From: Dysgonamonadaceae bacterium
Lineage (GTDB): Bacteria; Bacteroidota; Bacteroidia; Bacteroidales; Azobacteroidaceae
Length of the DNA: 61,883 nucleotides
Direction of reading: 5' to 3'
Assembly (NCBI GenBank): GCA_031272075.1
Contig: JAISUK010000081.1
Span: 1-61,883, forward strand
The position numbers and the translations under genes were made by a program. The notes under the pieces were generated by a model, which was not told the DNA's origin, ran no database searches, and saw only the letters and a program-made list of their open reading frames with translations. Shown in pieces: positions 35,789 through 45,000 of the stretch (the first letter of the stretch is position 1; every line of letters begins with the position of its first letter).

Positions 35789-37288
35789 ATGAATAATATA
35801 TTGAAATGTATCGGAACACTGCTGATTGCCGGATGTTTTGCCTGCAATGATTTTCTGGACGTATCGGCAGATCATGAAATCATACAAAAAGAATTGTTCG
35901 AAACGGGCGAAGGCATCCGAGTAGCTGTGAACGGCGTTTACAAAAGCCTGTCGAGCACAGATTTGTACGCATACAATTTGACCTACGGATTCGTCAGCGC
36001 CATGGCAAACAACTACCTGGCATACAGTAGCACCTACCTGCCTTACGGTCTTTACATGGCGGCCAATTTTGAATATGAGAACTCTTCGGTAATGGAGATT
36101 GCAGACAATATCTGGACAAAGGGCTTCAATGTTATTGCCAATTGCAACAACATCCTCCAGGAAGTGGAAAGCAAAGATTCCACCTTCTTTGAAACGGGCG
36201 ACGCGGAAAAACAGATGATCAGGGGAGAAATGTACGGCATACGCGCGATGATGCACTTCGACCTGCTGCGCTTGTTCTGCCCGTCTCCGGCCTCCGGAAG
36301 ACAAGGCAAAATGCCATACGTGGAGCGCTATCCGGAATATCAGCCGGAACACATCTCCCAAAATGAGGTGATGGACAAAATCATTGCAGACATGGAAACC
36401 TGCCGACAGATTTTGGGCAAGGTGGATACCGTGTTTTGCAGAAGTTGGAACACGAGCCTCACCGGTCGTCTCCGCAACCCCAGCTCTTGGATGACTACAC
36501 CGCCCAATACTTTTGTCTCTTACCGTGGACACCGCATGAATTACATGGCTGCAACGGCTTTGCTTGCACGCATTTACTTGTACAAAGGCGATATGGAACA
36601 TGCATTCGAAATGGCCAGTCTGGCTTACGCCTTTACCCAAACGCCAACCCGCTGGTTTGCTTGGACGAGCACTTCTTATCAAGGCGCTATCTCCATGGTC
36701 GACTACATTTCTCCGAAAAAGCCTGAAGAGATCTATATGGCTTTCAGCAACACAGAGAATTACACTTTTTGGACAAATTTGGTTTCCTCCAGCAATTATT
36801 ACTTCCGGATGAACAATATGGCCGATCTTTTCCAAGGCGATATGGACGATTACCGTTATGTGGGATATTTCAATCGTTACGACAACGACAACCGCTACGT
36901 GGTTTGGCAACCGAAGACAGCCGATCCGCTGTCGTTCGGCCCATCGCAAGGCCATTTGCTCCCGGTGATCCGCCTCAGCGAAATTTATCACATCCTCATC
37001 GAATACTGGCTTAGCAAAGGCAATAAGGACGAAGCGCTCAAATATTTCACCCCATTGCGGACAGCCCGCGGCGCCAAAGCAGCCATCACTGCGCTGAGTG
37101 TCGACGAACTGAAAGAAAAGTTGTTTATCGATATCATCCGTGAAACCTTGACACAGGGACAGACGTTCTTCCTGTTCAAACGGCTGAACCGGAATATCTA
37201 CGACGGCGACGGTTGGGAAATCATTATGCAACCGGAAGATTGGGTCGTCCCGATCCCCGACAGCGAAACAGCCTATCAGCTTAATTAA
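35789..37288 (+). CDS. SusD/RagB family lipoprotein
   Basis: The 499-residue surface lid protein pairs with the STN-SusC. The signal sequence ends at either IAGC (Cys16) or FAC (Cys19), followed by NDFLDVSADHE, a frequent SusD mature start. Landmarks are MIRGEMYGIRAMMHFDLLRL, RLSEIYHILIEYWLSKGNKD and RETLTQGQTFFLFKRLNRN. The lengths of this and the preceding gene are usual for the pair. The ligand is unknown. Confidence 0.93.
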   Translation: MNNILKCIGTLLIAGCFACNDFLDVSADHEIIQKELFETGEGIRVAVNGVYKSLSSTDLYAYNLTYGFVSAMANNYLAYSSTYLPYGLYMAANFEYENSSVMEIADNIWTKGFNVIANCNNILQEVESKDSTFFETGDAEKQMIRGEMYGIRAMMHFDLLRLFCPSPASGRQGKMPYVERYPEYQPEHISQNEVMDKIIADMETCRQILGKVDTVFCRSWNTSLTGRLRNPSSWMTTPPNTFVSYRGHRMNYMAATALLARIYLYKGDMEHAFEMASLAYAFTQTPTRWFAWTSTSYQGAISMVDYISPKKPEEIYMAFSNTENYTFWTNLVSSSNYYFRMNNMADLFQGDMDDYRYVGYFNRYDNDNRYVVWQPKTADPLSFGPSQGHLLPVIRLSEIYHILIEYWLSKGNKDEALKYFTPLRTARGAKAAITALSVDELKEKLFIDIIRETLTQGQTFFLFKRLNRNIYDGDGWEIIMQPEDWVVPIPDSETAYQLN

Positions 37289-37322
37289 TAGTAAAATGTA
37301 GAATTTTTAATTTTTTGAATGT

Positions 37323-38033
37323 ATGAAACGAATAAAAAAAATAATCTATTTACTGCTGTTTGTCGGGTTTATCGCTGCGATGAACGCTTGCAGTAAAGAT
37401 GAAATCATGATCTATAACGACGCCGACTACGTGCAGTTCATCAATTACGTGACCGACTCTTCCACCTGTTCGTTCCTGGCTTCGCCCAATACGAATGAAT
37501 TGGAATACCCGCTGGTGGTGGAGGCGATCGGATCCGTCTCCTCCAGCGACAGAGAATACAAACTGGGGGTCGTTCCGGAATATACAACCGCGCCTTCAGC
37601 CAATTACCGCCTGCCCGACCGCTTCACGATGAAAGCGGGAAAAGTGATCGACACCTGCTACATCACAATGATCAAGACGCCGCAAATCTCCCAGCAAGCT
37701 GTGCGCTTGACCCTGCGTGTAGAAGAAACCTCGGCTTTCAAGGTGGGGCAGACCAACAAATCCGCCGCCATCATTTACATCTCCAATGTGATCTCGCAAC
37801 CGGCCTGGTGGACTACCAACATCATCAACAACTTCCTGGGCGAATACTCCGACAAAAAATACAAACTGTTTATCGAAGTCACCGGCATAGTGGATCTCGA
37901 TACCAACAATGTGCCGGAAATGCGGGCATATACCTTGATGTTTAAGAATTGGCTGCAAATGGAAAAAGACGCCGGTCGTACGGTGTATGAAGAAGACGGC
38001 AGGGAAATGTCGGTCTCTTTCTATGGCGGCTAA
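37323..38033 (+). CDS. DUF4843 lipoprotein
   Basis: The 236-residue protein has a signal sequence ending at MNAC (Cys23). The following SKDE resembles the Lys plus acidic signal that exports lipoproteins to the cell surface in Bacteroidota. The body is beta-rich and fits DUF4843 as I know it (DADYVQFINYVTDSSTCSF near the start, then VVEAIG and YRLPDRFTMKAGKVIDTCYI in the middle). DUF4843 genes usually follow an STN-SusC/SusD pair and precede a PKD-like lipoprotein, exactly as here. The molecular role is unknown; substrate binding at the surface is inferred. Confidence 0.8.
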   Translation: MKRIKKIIYLLLFVGFIAAMNACSKDEIMIYNDADYVQFINYVTDSSTCSFLASPNTNELEYPLVVEAIGSVSSSDREYKLGVVPEYTTAPSANYRLPDRFTMKAGKVIDTCYITMIKTPQISQQAVRLTLRVEETSAFKVGQTNKSAAIIYISNVISQPAWWTTNIINNFLGEYSDKKYKLFIEVTGIVDLDTNNVPEMRAYTLMFKNWLQMEKDAGRTVYEEDGREMSVSFYGG

Positions 38034-38062
38034 TGGATTATTAATTAGTAAATTATTGATGT

Positions 38063-39598
38063 ATGAAAACAGAAATAAAAATAATGGTTTGCGGATGCTG
38101 CTTGGCCTTACTGACAGCATGCTACGAAGACAAAGGAAATTATGATCTGGTAGATTATAACAAAATACTGACTGTCGTGACGAATATGCCATCTACCGTT
38201 GCGTTTGGCGATACGCTGAAAGCGATACCCAACATCACCTGGCGCTATCCGGATCGCGACACCACCGACGCGGCTTTTGAATATAAGTGGGAAGCGGCAA
38301 CCAGCACCACTTCAGAGGTCATCTCATCCGAACGAAATCTGGTTTGGGTTCCTACTAAATTGGGAGCACTCTCCATATATTTGTTCATAACGGAAAAAGC
38401 AACTGGAGTAGTAACATTGCAAACAGGGAGCGTCACTGTGGCGTCGCCTTACAGCAAAGGGTTCCTGATCCTGAGCGAGAAGGACGGAAAAGCCATCATG
38501 TCGATAGTGCGACGACCGGTGCTCAATCAGAATAACTTTATCGCTTATAAGGACATCGCCGACATCCCCGCCAGCAGCGTCAGGGCGCGTACCTATCCGG
38601 TCGCTTACGGCACGGCGGAAGAAGTCTTGCTGACCGACAAAGAGGGCGGCACCATCTTGGATGGACAGACGTTTGAAAAAACTTTCTTGTTTAGCGAAGA
38701 CTTCTATGGAAACACATTCCCCGAAGGATTCACCTTCAAAGCGATGGATCGTTGCGGCGCCGCCGATTTTGCTTTGAGCGAAGAAGGAAATGTGTATCTG
38801 AGGATCAATACGGATGGGGTCACCATGGCGCATACTTCGCCTTTCCTGACAACGCCGATTTATTTTCCGGGAGGCGCCAAAATCAAGGATTTCATCCCGC
38901 AAAACACTTTCGTAACCACCTCCTCGCTGATGTTTGATGAACTAAACAATCGGCTGGTAGCCGCTTATGGCGCTTTCAATTCGTTGAACAGCTACATCGG
39001 TGGGCGAATAGATTTTGTCTTTTCGGTAGATCCGGCTACAATTCCTGCGGCAGACTTCCGGGCGTTTGGGGATTACAAACTGATCTATTGCGGACAACAT
39101 TCAAATACCACGTCTTATCTGATGGTTTTGAAAGACACGCGCGACGGAAAATACTATATCCAGGATTTCTCAATGAGTGGCAATTTCCTTTCGCGACAGA
39201 TCACCAACATCACGCAATACGAATTTGTGACCACAGCGCCCATCTCCGACAACACAATCTATTGGCGGACGCAGTTGTCTTCGTACCTCTTTTTCGCCGA
39301 AGGAAGCCGCCTCTATTTCTACGATATAAATACCAAAATGACAAAGCTCTACACCGATTTTGGAAGCGCTCGCATTACGCACCTCCGGGAAAATCCCGAT
39401 TCCAAATGTTTCGGCGTCGCTTTGGATAACGGCGATTTCTATATCGTAGACGCGAGCACGGTATCTGTCTTGGCCGATCCCGACCCCGGATCGGTAGGCA
39501 TTTTGTTCCACGAATCCGGATTTGGCTCCGTCAAATACCTGGAATGGAAATACGGCTCCTATTACAACCTGCTCTTCAACAATGAAAATAATTATTAA
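38063..39598 (+). CDS. PKD-like family lipoprotein
   Basis: The 511-residue protein has a signal sequence ending at LLTAC (Cys20) and an acidic mature start (YEDKGNYDLVDYNKI). The N-terminal part (about 25-135) has the PKD-like beta-sandwich pattern (FEYKWEAATS, NLVWVPTKLGALSIYLFITE). The remainder is beta-rich and could be a propeller-like domain (GRIDFVFSVDPATIP, ITHLRENPDSKCFGVALDNG). In related loci this gene is commonly followed by a zinc metalloprotease or a thioredoxin-like gene. Here a terminator follows instead. Confidence 0.8.
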   Translation: MKTEIKIMVCGCCLALLTACYEDKGNYDLVDYNKILTVVTNMPSTVAFGDTLKAIPNITWRYPDRDTTDAAFEYKWEAATSTTSEVISSERNLVWVPTKLGALSIYLFITEKATGVVTLQTGSVTVASPYSKGFLILSEKDGKAIMSIVRRPVLNQNNFIAYKDIADIPASSVRARTYPVAYGTAEEVLLTDKEGGTILDGQTFEKTFLFSEDFYGNTFPEGFTFKAMDRCGAADFALSEEGNVYLRINTDGVTMAHTSPFLTTPIYFPGGAKIKDFIPQNTFVTTSSLMFDELNNRLVAAYGAFNSLNSYIGGRIDFVFSVDPATIPAADFRAFGDYKLIYCGQHSNTTSYLMVLKDTRDGKYYIQDFSMSGNFLSRQITNITQYEFVTTAPISDNTIYWRTQLSSYLFFAEGSRLYFYDINTKMTKLYTDFGSARITHLRENPDSKCFGVALDNGDFYIVDASTVSVLADPDPGSVGILFHESGFGSVKYLEWKYGSYYNLLFNNENNY

Positions 39599-39628
39599 TT
39601 GTTAATTATTAATTATTTATCATAAGAT

Positions 39629-39673
39629 GGGGTTGTCCTGACCTGTTTACTCCGGACAACCCCTTTCATTTTG
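39629..39673 (+). terminator. Rho-independent terminator of the sigma/SusCD operon
   Basis: A perfect 10-bp stem (ggggttgtcc at 629-638 pairs with ggacaacccc at 654-663) is followed by a T-rich tail, tttcatttt. It lies 30 bp after the PKD-like gene and ends the operon. It is the clearest terminator in the window. Confidence 0.85.
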
Positions 39674-39685
39674 AAATTAAATTAC

Positions 39686-39693
39686 TACTTTTG
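39686..39693 (+). promoter_or_regulatory. -7 box before the GldF/GldG-type gene
   Basis: TACTTTTG matches TAnnTTTG, 93 bp upstream of the permease start and directly after the terminator. Confidence 0.5.
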
Positions 39694-39731
39694 TACCGCA
39701 AAAAATAACCCCTAGAGTTCAATAAAAACGC

Positions 39732-39769
39732 TCCCGATGAACGGGACAACTTCCGGCAGCGACCGGAAG
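39732..39769 (+). promoter_or_regulatory. Two tandem hairpins in the 5' leader
   Basis: Two small perfect stem-loops stand next to each other in the predicted leader of the permease gene. The first is tcccg (732-736) with cggga (742-746). The second is cttccgg (750-756) with ccggaag (763-769) around the loop cagcga. No U-run follows either, so neither is a terminator. They could stabilise the mRNA or affect translation. Confidence 0.45.
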
Positions 39770-39785
39770 ATCAAAAAAACGATAA

Positions 39786-42107
39786 ATGAAGAAATTAAGA
39801 CCGATTTACAAACTTGCCTGCACCGAGTTGCAGACACTGTTTTTCTCTCCAATTGCGTGGTTGATCCTGATTGTTTTCACCATTCAGGTGGCCGTTGCTT
39901 TCACCGATGTCTTTGGCGAACGTGTTCGCACCCAATCGCTGGGCTACGGACTGTCGAATGTCACCCTGAATGTTTATGCCGGTTGGAAGGGACTGTTTTT
40001 ACAAGTACAAAACTACCTTTATCTATATATCCCGCTTCTGACGATGGGACTGATCAGCCGGGAATACAACAGCGGATCCATCAAGCTGCTCTATTCCTCA
40101 CCGCTGACCAATTCGCAGATCGTATTGGGAAAATACCTGTCGATGATCATCTATGCACTGGTGATGATCGGCATTCTGGCATTGTTTGCCATCTTCAGCA
40201 TCTGCACCATCCAACATGCGGACATTCCGGCCATCCTGTCGGGATTGCTGGGCTTATACTTGTTGATCTGCGCTTATGCTGCCATCGGACTCTTCATGTC
40301 GAGCATCACCTCCTATCAAGTGGTGGCGGCTATCGGCACTTTTGCCATGCTGTATATCTTAAACGCGGTAAGCACTTTATGGCAAGACATCGCATTTGTT
40401 CGCGACCTGACCTACTGGCTCTCCATCAGCGGTCGCGCCGATGAATTTATCCGTGGATTGATTTGCAGTGAAGATGTGCTCTATTTCATCATCGTGATGG
40501 CATTGTTTCTCGCACTGAGCATCATACGGCTGAAAGCGGCGCGTCAGAAAGCGCGTTTCAGCGTGACTTTCGGAAAATATGCCGCCGTCGTGGCCGGTGC
40601 ATTGTTGCTCGGATACCTGAGTTCACGACCGCAATTGATGAGCTACTACGATGCCACCCGCACCAAAGCGAATACCTTGACACCCAACAGCCAGGACATT
40701 GTAGCGCGGATGGACGGCGGATTGACCATCACTACTTATGTCAACATCCTGGATGAACAAAATAATTATTGGTATGGCTTGCCTCGCAACGTGAATCAGG
40801 ATCTCGACCGGTTTAAACAGTATACCCGCTTCAAACCGGAAATCAAAATGAAATATTATTACTACTACCATCCGGCTCCGGGTAACGCCGAAGCATTGGA
40901 GAAACAATTTCCGGGAATGACCGATCGAGAACGGATGGTGAAAACCACAACCATCTTCCGTCTGGACTCCACCTTGTTCCATCGTCCGGAAGAATTGAAA
41001 GCCATCATCGACCTCGAACCCGAAGGCTACCGCTTTGTCCGGTTGCTGGAACGCGAAAACGGACAGAAGACCTTCCTCCGGGTGTTTGACGATATCTACC
41101 ACCATCCGTTCGAAAGTGAAATTTCAGCAGCTTTCAAACGACTGGTGATGGAATTGCCGAAAGTGGGATTCTTAAAAGGTCACGGCGAACGCGATTGCAT
41201 CCGCGAAGGCGACCGCGATTACAACCGCTTCGCACAAGATAAACCTTTCCGTTACTCATTGATAAACAACGGATTCGATTTTGAAGAAGTCTCCCTGGAT
41301 CAGGATATTCCGGAAAAAATAAAAATCATGGTAATTGCCGACATGCGCAATCCGCTGACACCGGAAGAAAACGAACGACTCAACCGCTACATCGAACGCG
41401 GCGGCAACCTGCTGATCGCCGGCGAACCACGCCGACAGGAAGTGATGAATCCGCTCGTCGAACAGTTCGGCGTGCAATTCCTGCCGGGACGACTGGTGAA
41501 ACTCAGCGAAAACTTCCAACCGGATTTCATCATCAACCGCCCGACAAACCAGGCCGGAGATTTTTCTTATATCCTGAAACAAATGATCGACTACGAACAA
41601 GTGGCCACAATGCCTTCCGCCACCGGCTTGTCCTATACGAACGCCGCCGAACGGGGATTCACGGTGACGCCGCTCTTTACATGCGATTCCACCGGCACCT
41701 GGAACGAGATGGAAACTACGGATTTCGTGGACGACACGGTACGCTATAATCCTGCGGCGGGCGAGGTGGAACAACCTTACGTCACCATGCTGGCCATGTC
41801 GCGCCCAATCAACGGCAAAGAGCAGAAAATCATCATCCTGGGCGACGCCGATTGTCTCAGCAACGGCGAGATCAGCATCAGCCGAAAAAACGTCAGAGCA
41901 TCGAATTATTCGTTGATACAGTCCTCTTTCTACTGGCTGTCCGACGAAGAAGTGCCCATCAACGTCACCCGACCGAAAACCACCGACCGCAAAGTATTCG
42001 TCAGCATGGACGCCATGTATTGGTGGAAGATTTTCTGGATCGGCTTCGTTCCGGCCGTCATGCTCTTCTTCTCCCTGTTTATCTGGATCCGAAGAAGGGG
42101 TAAATAA
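39786..42107 (+). CDS. Fused ABC-2 permease / GldG-like auxiliary protein
   Basis: The 773-residue protein joins two parts. Residues 1-250 are a GldF-like ABC-2 permease with six spans (PIAWLILIVFTIQVAVAF, then LISREYNSGSIKLLYSSPLT). After another span (about 257-280) comes a long periplasmic GldG-like ABC_transp_aux domain (about 285-720, with VIADMRNPLTPEENERLNRY and GGNLLIAGEPRRQE), and a final span near 750 with a basic tail. Gld-type ABC proteins were named for gliding, but such fusions are widespread in non-gliding Bacteroidota. An ATPase gene would be expected next to it and is absent. The MutS-like gene follows after 30 bp. Confidence 0.88.
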   Translation: MKKLRPIYKLACTELQTLFFSPIAWLILIVFTIQVAVAFTDVFGERVRTQSLGYGLSNVTLNVYAGWKGLFLQVQNYLYLYIPLLTMGLISREYNSGSIKLLYSSPLTNSQIVLGKYLSMIIYALVMIGILALFAIFSICTIQHADIPAILSGLLGLYLLICAYAAIGLFMSSITSYQVVAAIGTFAMLYILNAVSTLWQDIAFVRDLTYWLSISGRADEFIRGLICSEDVLYFIIVMALFLALSIIRLKAARQKARFSVTFGKYAAVVAGALLLGYLSSRPQLMSYYDATRTKANTLTPNSQDIVARMDGGLTITTYVNILDEQNNYWYGLPRNVNQDLDRFKQYTRFKPEIKMKYYYYYHPAPGNAEALEKQFPGMTDRERMVKTTTIFRLDSTLFHRPEELKAIIDLEPEGYRFVRLLERENGQKTFLRVFDDIYHHPFESEISAAFKRLVMELPKVGFLKGHGERDCIREGDRDYNRFAQDKPFRYSLINNGFDFEEVSLDQDIPEKIKIMVIADMRNPLTPEENERLNRYIERGGNLLIAGEPRRQEVMNPLVEQFGVQFLPGRLVKLSENFQPDFIINRPTNQAGDFSYILKQMIDYEQVATMPSATGLSYTNAAERGFTVTPLFTCDSTGTWNEMETTDFVDDTVRYNPAAGEVEQPYVTMLAMSRPINGKEQKIIILGDADCLSNGEISISRKNVRASNYSLIQSSFYWLSDEEVPINVTRPKTTDRKVFVSMDAMYWWKIFWIGFVPAVMLFFSLFIWIRRRGK

Positions 42108-42137
42108 AACAAGCAAGCGAGATAAAATGTATTTACA

Positions 42138-44828
42138 ATGGCTTTTATAATTGACAAACAAACTCTCGACGATCTGAATATCTTCGGACGCCGCGGCAGA
42201 GATTCGATCTACAGTATGTTTAACACCACCCGGACGCGAGGCGGTGGACAGGTCATGGAAGAGATGTTTCTTTATCCATTGTCCGAAGAAGACAAAATCA
42301 ACAAACGAAGCAGCATCATCCGCTATTTTATGGAAAAGGGCATCGATTTCCCTTTCCAAGGAGAATTGTTTGATACAATCGAATTTTACCTGAGCAACAA
42401 AGATTCGCGCACTCGGCTACAGGCGGAAGACAATACCCTGCAACGAAAACTGAAAGGCGCAATGGGCGCCGATACCGATTTCGAACAACTCCACAAAGGA
42501 GTTTTGGCCGGAATCAGGATTGTAACCACCCTCAACGATTTCGTCAGCCGCATGCAACAAGAGGGCAACTCCGGCCCGTATCGCGAAGAATTGGAAGAAC
42601 TCGGTCGGCTGGTGCATGACAAAGATTACGAGCCTTTGTTCAAAGAGAAAAATGCCAAACGACTGACTTTCGACAAGACAGCAGAGCTGGATAACCTACT
42701 CCGCTTCAAAGTTCGCGAAAAATTACAACGCCTGTTGTACTGGGTTTACAACATGGACGTCTATATCTCGGTAGCAGCCGTGGCAAAACATCGGGGATTC
42801 GCTTTCGCCAAAGCACTTTCGGGAGGAGAAAATGCAATGAAAATCACCGGAGTCTACCACCCGCAGGTGAAAAATGCGGTGGCCAACAACCTGGTGGTCG
42901 ACCGATCCAACAATGTGATTTTCCTCACCGGGGCAAACATGGGCGGAAAATCCACTTTCATGAAAACATTGGGCATCGCCGTATTCCTGGCGCACATGGG
43001 ATTTCCCGTCCCTGCAAAAAGCATGGAATTTGCGGTGCTGGAAGGCATGTACACCACCATCAACCTGCCGGACAACCTGAATATGGGTTACAGCCACTTC
43101 TACGCCGAAGTGCTCCGGGTAAAAAAAGTCGCAGAACAATTGGGTAATTCCAAAAACCTGTTGGTAATCTTCGACGAACTGTTCCGAGGCACCAATGTGA
43201 AAGATGCCTACGACGCAACGGTAGCAATCACCGAAGCCTTCGCCGGCAAACGCGACTGCCTGTTCGTCATCTCCACGCACATCATCGAAGCGGGCGACGC
43301 GCTGGGCAAACTGTGCGCCAATATCCGTTTTCTCTACCTGCCGACATTCATGGAAGGCAATATCCCCCGCTACACCTACACGCTGACGGAAGGCATCACC
43401 AGCGACCGCCACGGAATGATGATCATCAACAACGAAAATGTGTTGGATATTATCCGGAATCGGGATACGGAAATTTCCGGCGACTCCAAAGCGCCATTCC
43501 TGGTGGACAAACAGACACTCGAAGACCTGAACATGCTGGGCGAATACCGCCCCAACTCAATTTTCAATGTTTTCAACCACTCCCATACTCGTGGAGCTAA
43601 ACAACTGCTGGAAGACCTGTTCCGCCAACCGCTCAACGATGCACAGGCAATCAACAACCGCGTCGGCGTACTGAAATATTTCCAGGAAAAAGCCTTGGAT
43701 TACCCGGTAACGGACGACCTGTTCAATCGCGTAGACCACTATTTCAGCAGTTCCGGAGAAAGCAACCTGCTGAAATCCCTCTTTCACACGGGACACCGCA
43801 AACTGATGCACTACATCGGAGCGAACAAAGACTATGAAATCCTGCACCAGGGCGTCTTTGCCGCCATCGAATTTCTGCGGGCGTTAAAACTTTTTATCGG
43901 CAAACTGACTGCGGGCGCAGTGCCCGACAGCTATCGCCAGAAATTGGAATGGGCAAAACAACTGTTTGACAACAAACGGCTCTCGTGGGTGTTTGAAGGA
44001 GAAATGAAATCGCGCTTGCCGTGGTTTACCATCGCCCGCTACGACTTCATCCTGCGCTCCGTTCTTCAGGACGAAATGCAGCGACTGATGCAGTTGTTTT
44101 ATGAATTTGATTTGTTTATCGCCGTGACGGATGTCGCTCGCAAACGCGGATTCGTCTATGCGAAAGCCTTCCCCTTCGAAGAACGGAAAAATTACATCCG
44201 CATCAGCAATGTCTATCATCCCTGTATCAAAAACGCCGTGGCAAACAGCATTGAACTGACTCGCGAGAAAAACGTGATTTTCCTGACTGGCGCCAACATG
44301 GCCGGTAAATCCACCCTGATGAAATCCATCAGCATATCGGTATATCTGGCACATATCGGTTTTCCGATAGCAGCCGAAGAAATGGAATTTTCCGTACAGG
44401 ACGGCATGTTTACCTCCATCAATGTGGCCGACAATCTGAATCTCGGCTACAGCCATTTCTACGCAGAAGTATTGCGGGTCAAACAGGTCGCTGAGGAAGT
44501 TGCCAGCGGCAAAAATTTGCTGGTGGTCTTCGACGAACTCTTCAAAGGGACGAATGTGAAAGACGCTTTCGACGCAACCGTTGCCGTGACGGACGCCTAT
44601 TCTGACCACCGCAATTGCTGTTACATCATCTCCACCCACATCATCGAGGCAGGCCATACCTTGCGCGAGCAAAAGGGAAACTTGCAGTTTGTCTATGTCC
44701 CAACGATCATGCAGGAAGGCGTTCCTACCTACCCCTACCGACTCAAACAGGGCATTACCGACGACCGCCATGGAATGATCATTATCAACAACGAACGCAT
44801 CGTGGAGATTATCAACAAAAACAGGTAA
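42138..44828 (+). CDS. Tandem duplicated MutS-like ATPase (two complete halves in one chain)
   Basis: The 896-residue protein consists of two homologous halves of about 450 residues. Each starts with the same segment (FIIDKQTLDDLNIFG at residue 3; FLVDKQTLEDLNMLG near 454). Each half has a helical MutS core/lever-like region and then a full MutS ATPase: Walker A LTGANMGGKS (Lys271) and LTGANMAGKS (Lys724), Walker B FDELFRGTN (Asp346) and FDELFKGTN (Asp799), and STHIIEAG in both. The motif spacing between halves is 453 residues. The mismatch-binding and connector domains of MutS are absent. MutS ATPase sites form at a dimer interface, so this chain could be a self-contained dimer. The ligand is unknown. 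It is probably cotranscribed with the upstream permease gene. Confidence 0.9.
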   Translation: MAFIIDKQTLDDLNIFGRRGRDSIYSMFNTTRTRGGGQVMEEMFLYPLSEEDKINKRSSIIRYFMEKGIDFPFQGELFDTIEFYLSNKDSRTRLQAEDNTLQRKLKGAMGADTDFEQLHKGVLAGIRIVTTLNDFVSRMQQEGNSGPYREELEELGRLVHDKDYEPLFKEKNAKRLTFDKTAELDNLLRFKVREKLQRLLYWVYNMDVYISVAAVAKHRGFAFAKALSGGENAMKITGVYHPQVKNAVANNLVVDRSNNVIFLTGANMGGKSTFMKTLGIAVFLAHMGFPVPAKSMEFAVLEGMYTTINLPDNLNMGYSHFYAEVLRVKKVAEQLGNSKNLLVIFDELFRGTNVKDAYDATVAITEAFAGKRDCLFVISTHIIEAGDALGKLCANIRFLYLPTFMEGNIPRYTYTLTEGITSDRHGMMIINNENVLDIIRNRDTEISGDSKAPFLVDKQTLEDLNMLGEYRPNSIFNVFNHSHTRGAKQLLEDLFRQPLNDAQAINNRVGVLKYFQEKALDYPVTDDLFNRVDHYFSSSGESNLLKSLFHTGHRKLMHYIGANKDYEILHQGVFAAIEFLRALKLFIGKLTAGAVPDSYRQKLEWAKQLFDNKRLSWVFEGEMKSRLPWFTIARYDFILRSVLQDEMQRLMQLFYEFDLFIAVTDVARKRGFVYAKAFPFEERKNYIRISNVYHPCIKNAVANSIELTREKNVIFLTGANMAGKSTLMKSISISVYLAHIGFPIAAEEMEFSVQDGMFTSINVADNLNLGYSHFYAEVLRVKQVAEEVASGKNLLVVFDELFKGTNVKDAFDATVAVTDAYSDHRNCCYIISTHIIEAGHTLREQKGNLQFVYVPTIMQEGVPTYPYRLKQGITDDRHGMIIINNERIVEIINKNR

Positions 44829-44955
44829 GTTTCAAAGCTAATTCAACTCCCGTTATGCCGAAACAGACGTCCGAATGTCAATGAATATACCCGTCGTTGC
44901 CGATTTGTTGAGAAATAATTTATCTTTTTTATAGGTTTTTTTATAAAAAAATTAT

Positions 44956-44963
44956 TACCTTTG
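44956..44963 (+). promoter_or_regulatory. -7 box of purB
   Basis: TACCTTTG matches TAnnTTTG, 37 bp upstream of the purB ATG. The remainder of the 172-bp gap 44829-45000 is AT-rich, with no gene or clear terminator. Confidence 0.55.
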
Positions 44964-45000
44964 CAAAGAGTTTGTAATCGTCCAGTCTTTAGACATTGAT

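Noticed and set aside
35684-37231. A 515-codon open frame on the minus strand
   Set aside because: Antisense to the second SusD gene, with a Cys/His/Val-rich composition typical of shadow frames.
39737-40444. A 235-codon + strand open frame starting inside the leader hairpins
   Set aside because: It overlaps the GldF-like permease in another frame, and its product is His/Cys-rich with no domain. Only its ATG position is notable.
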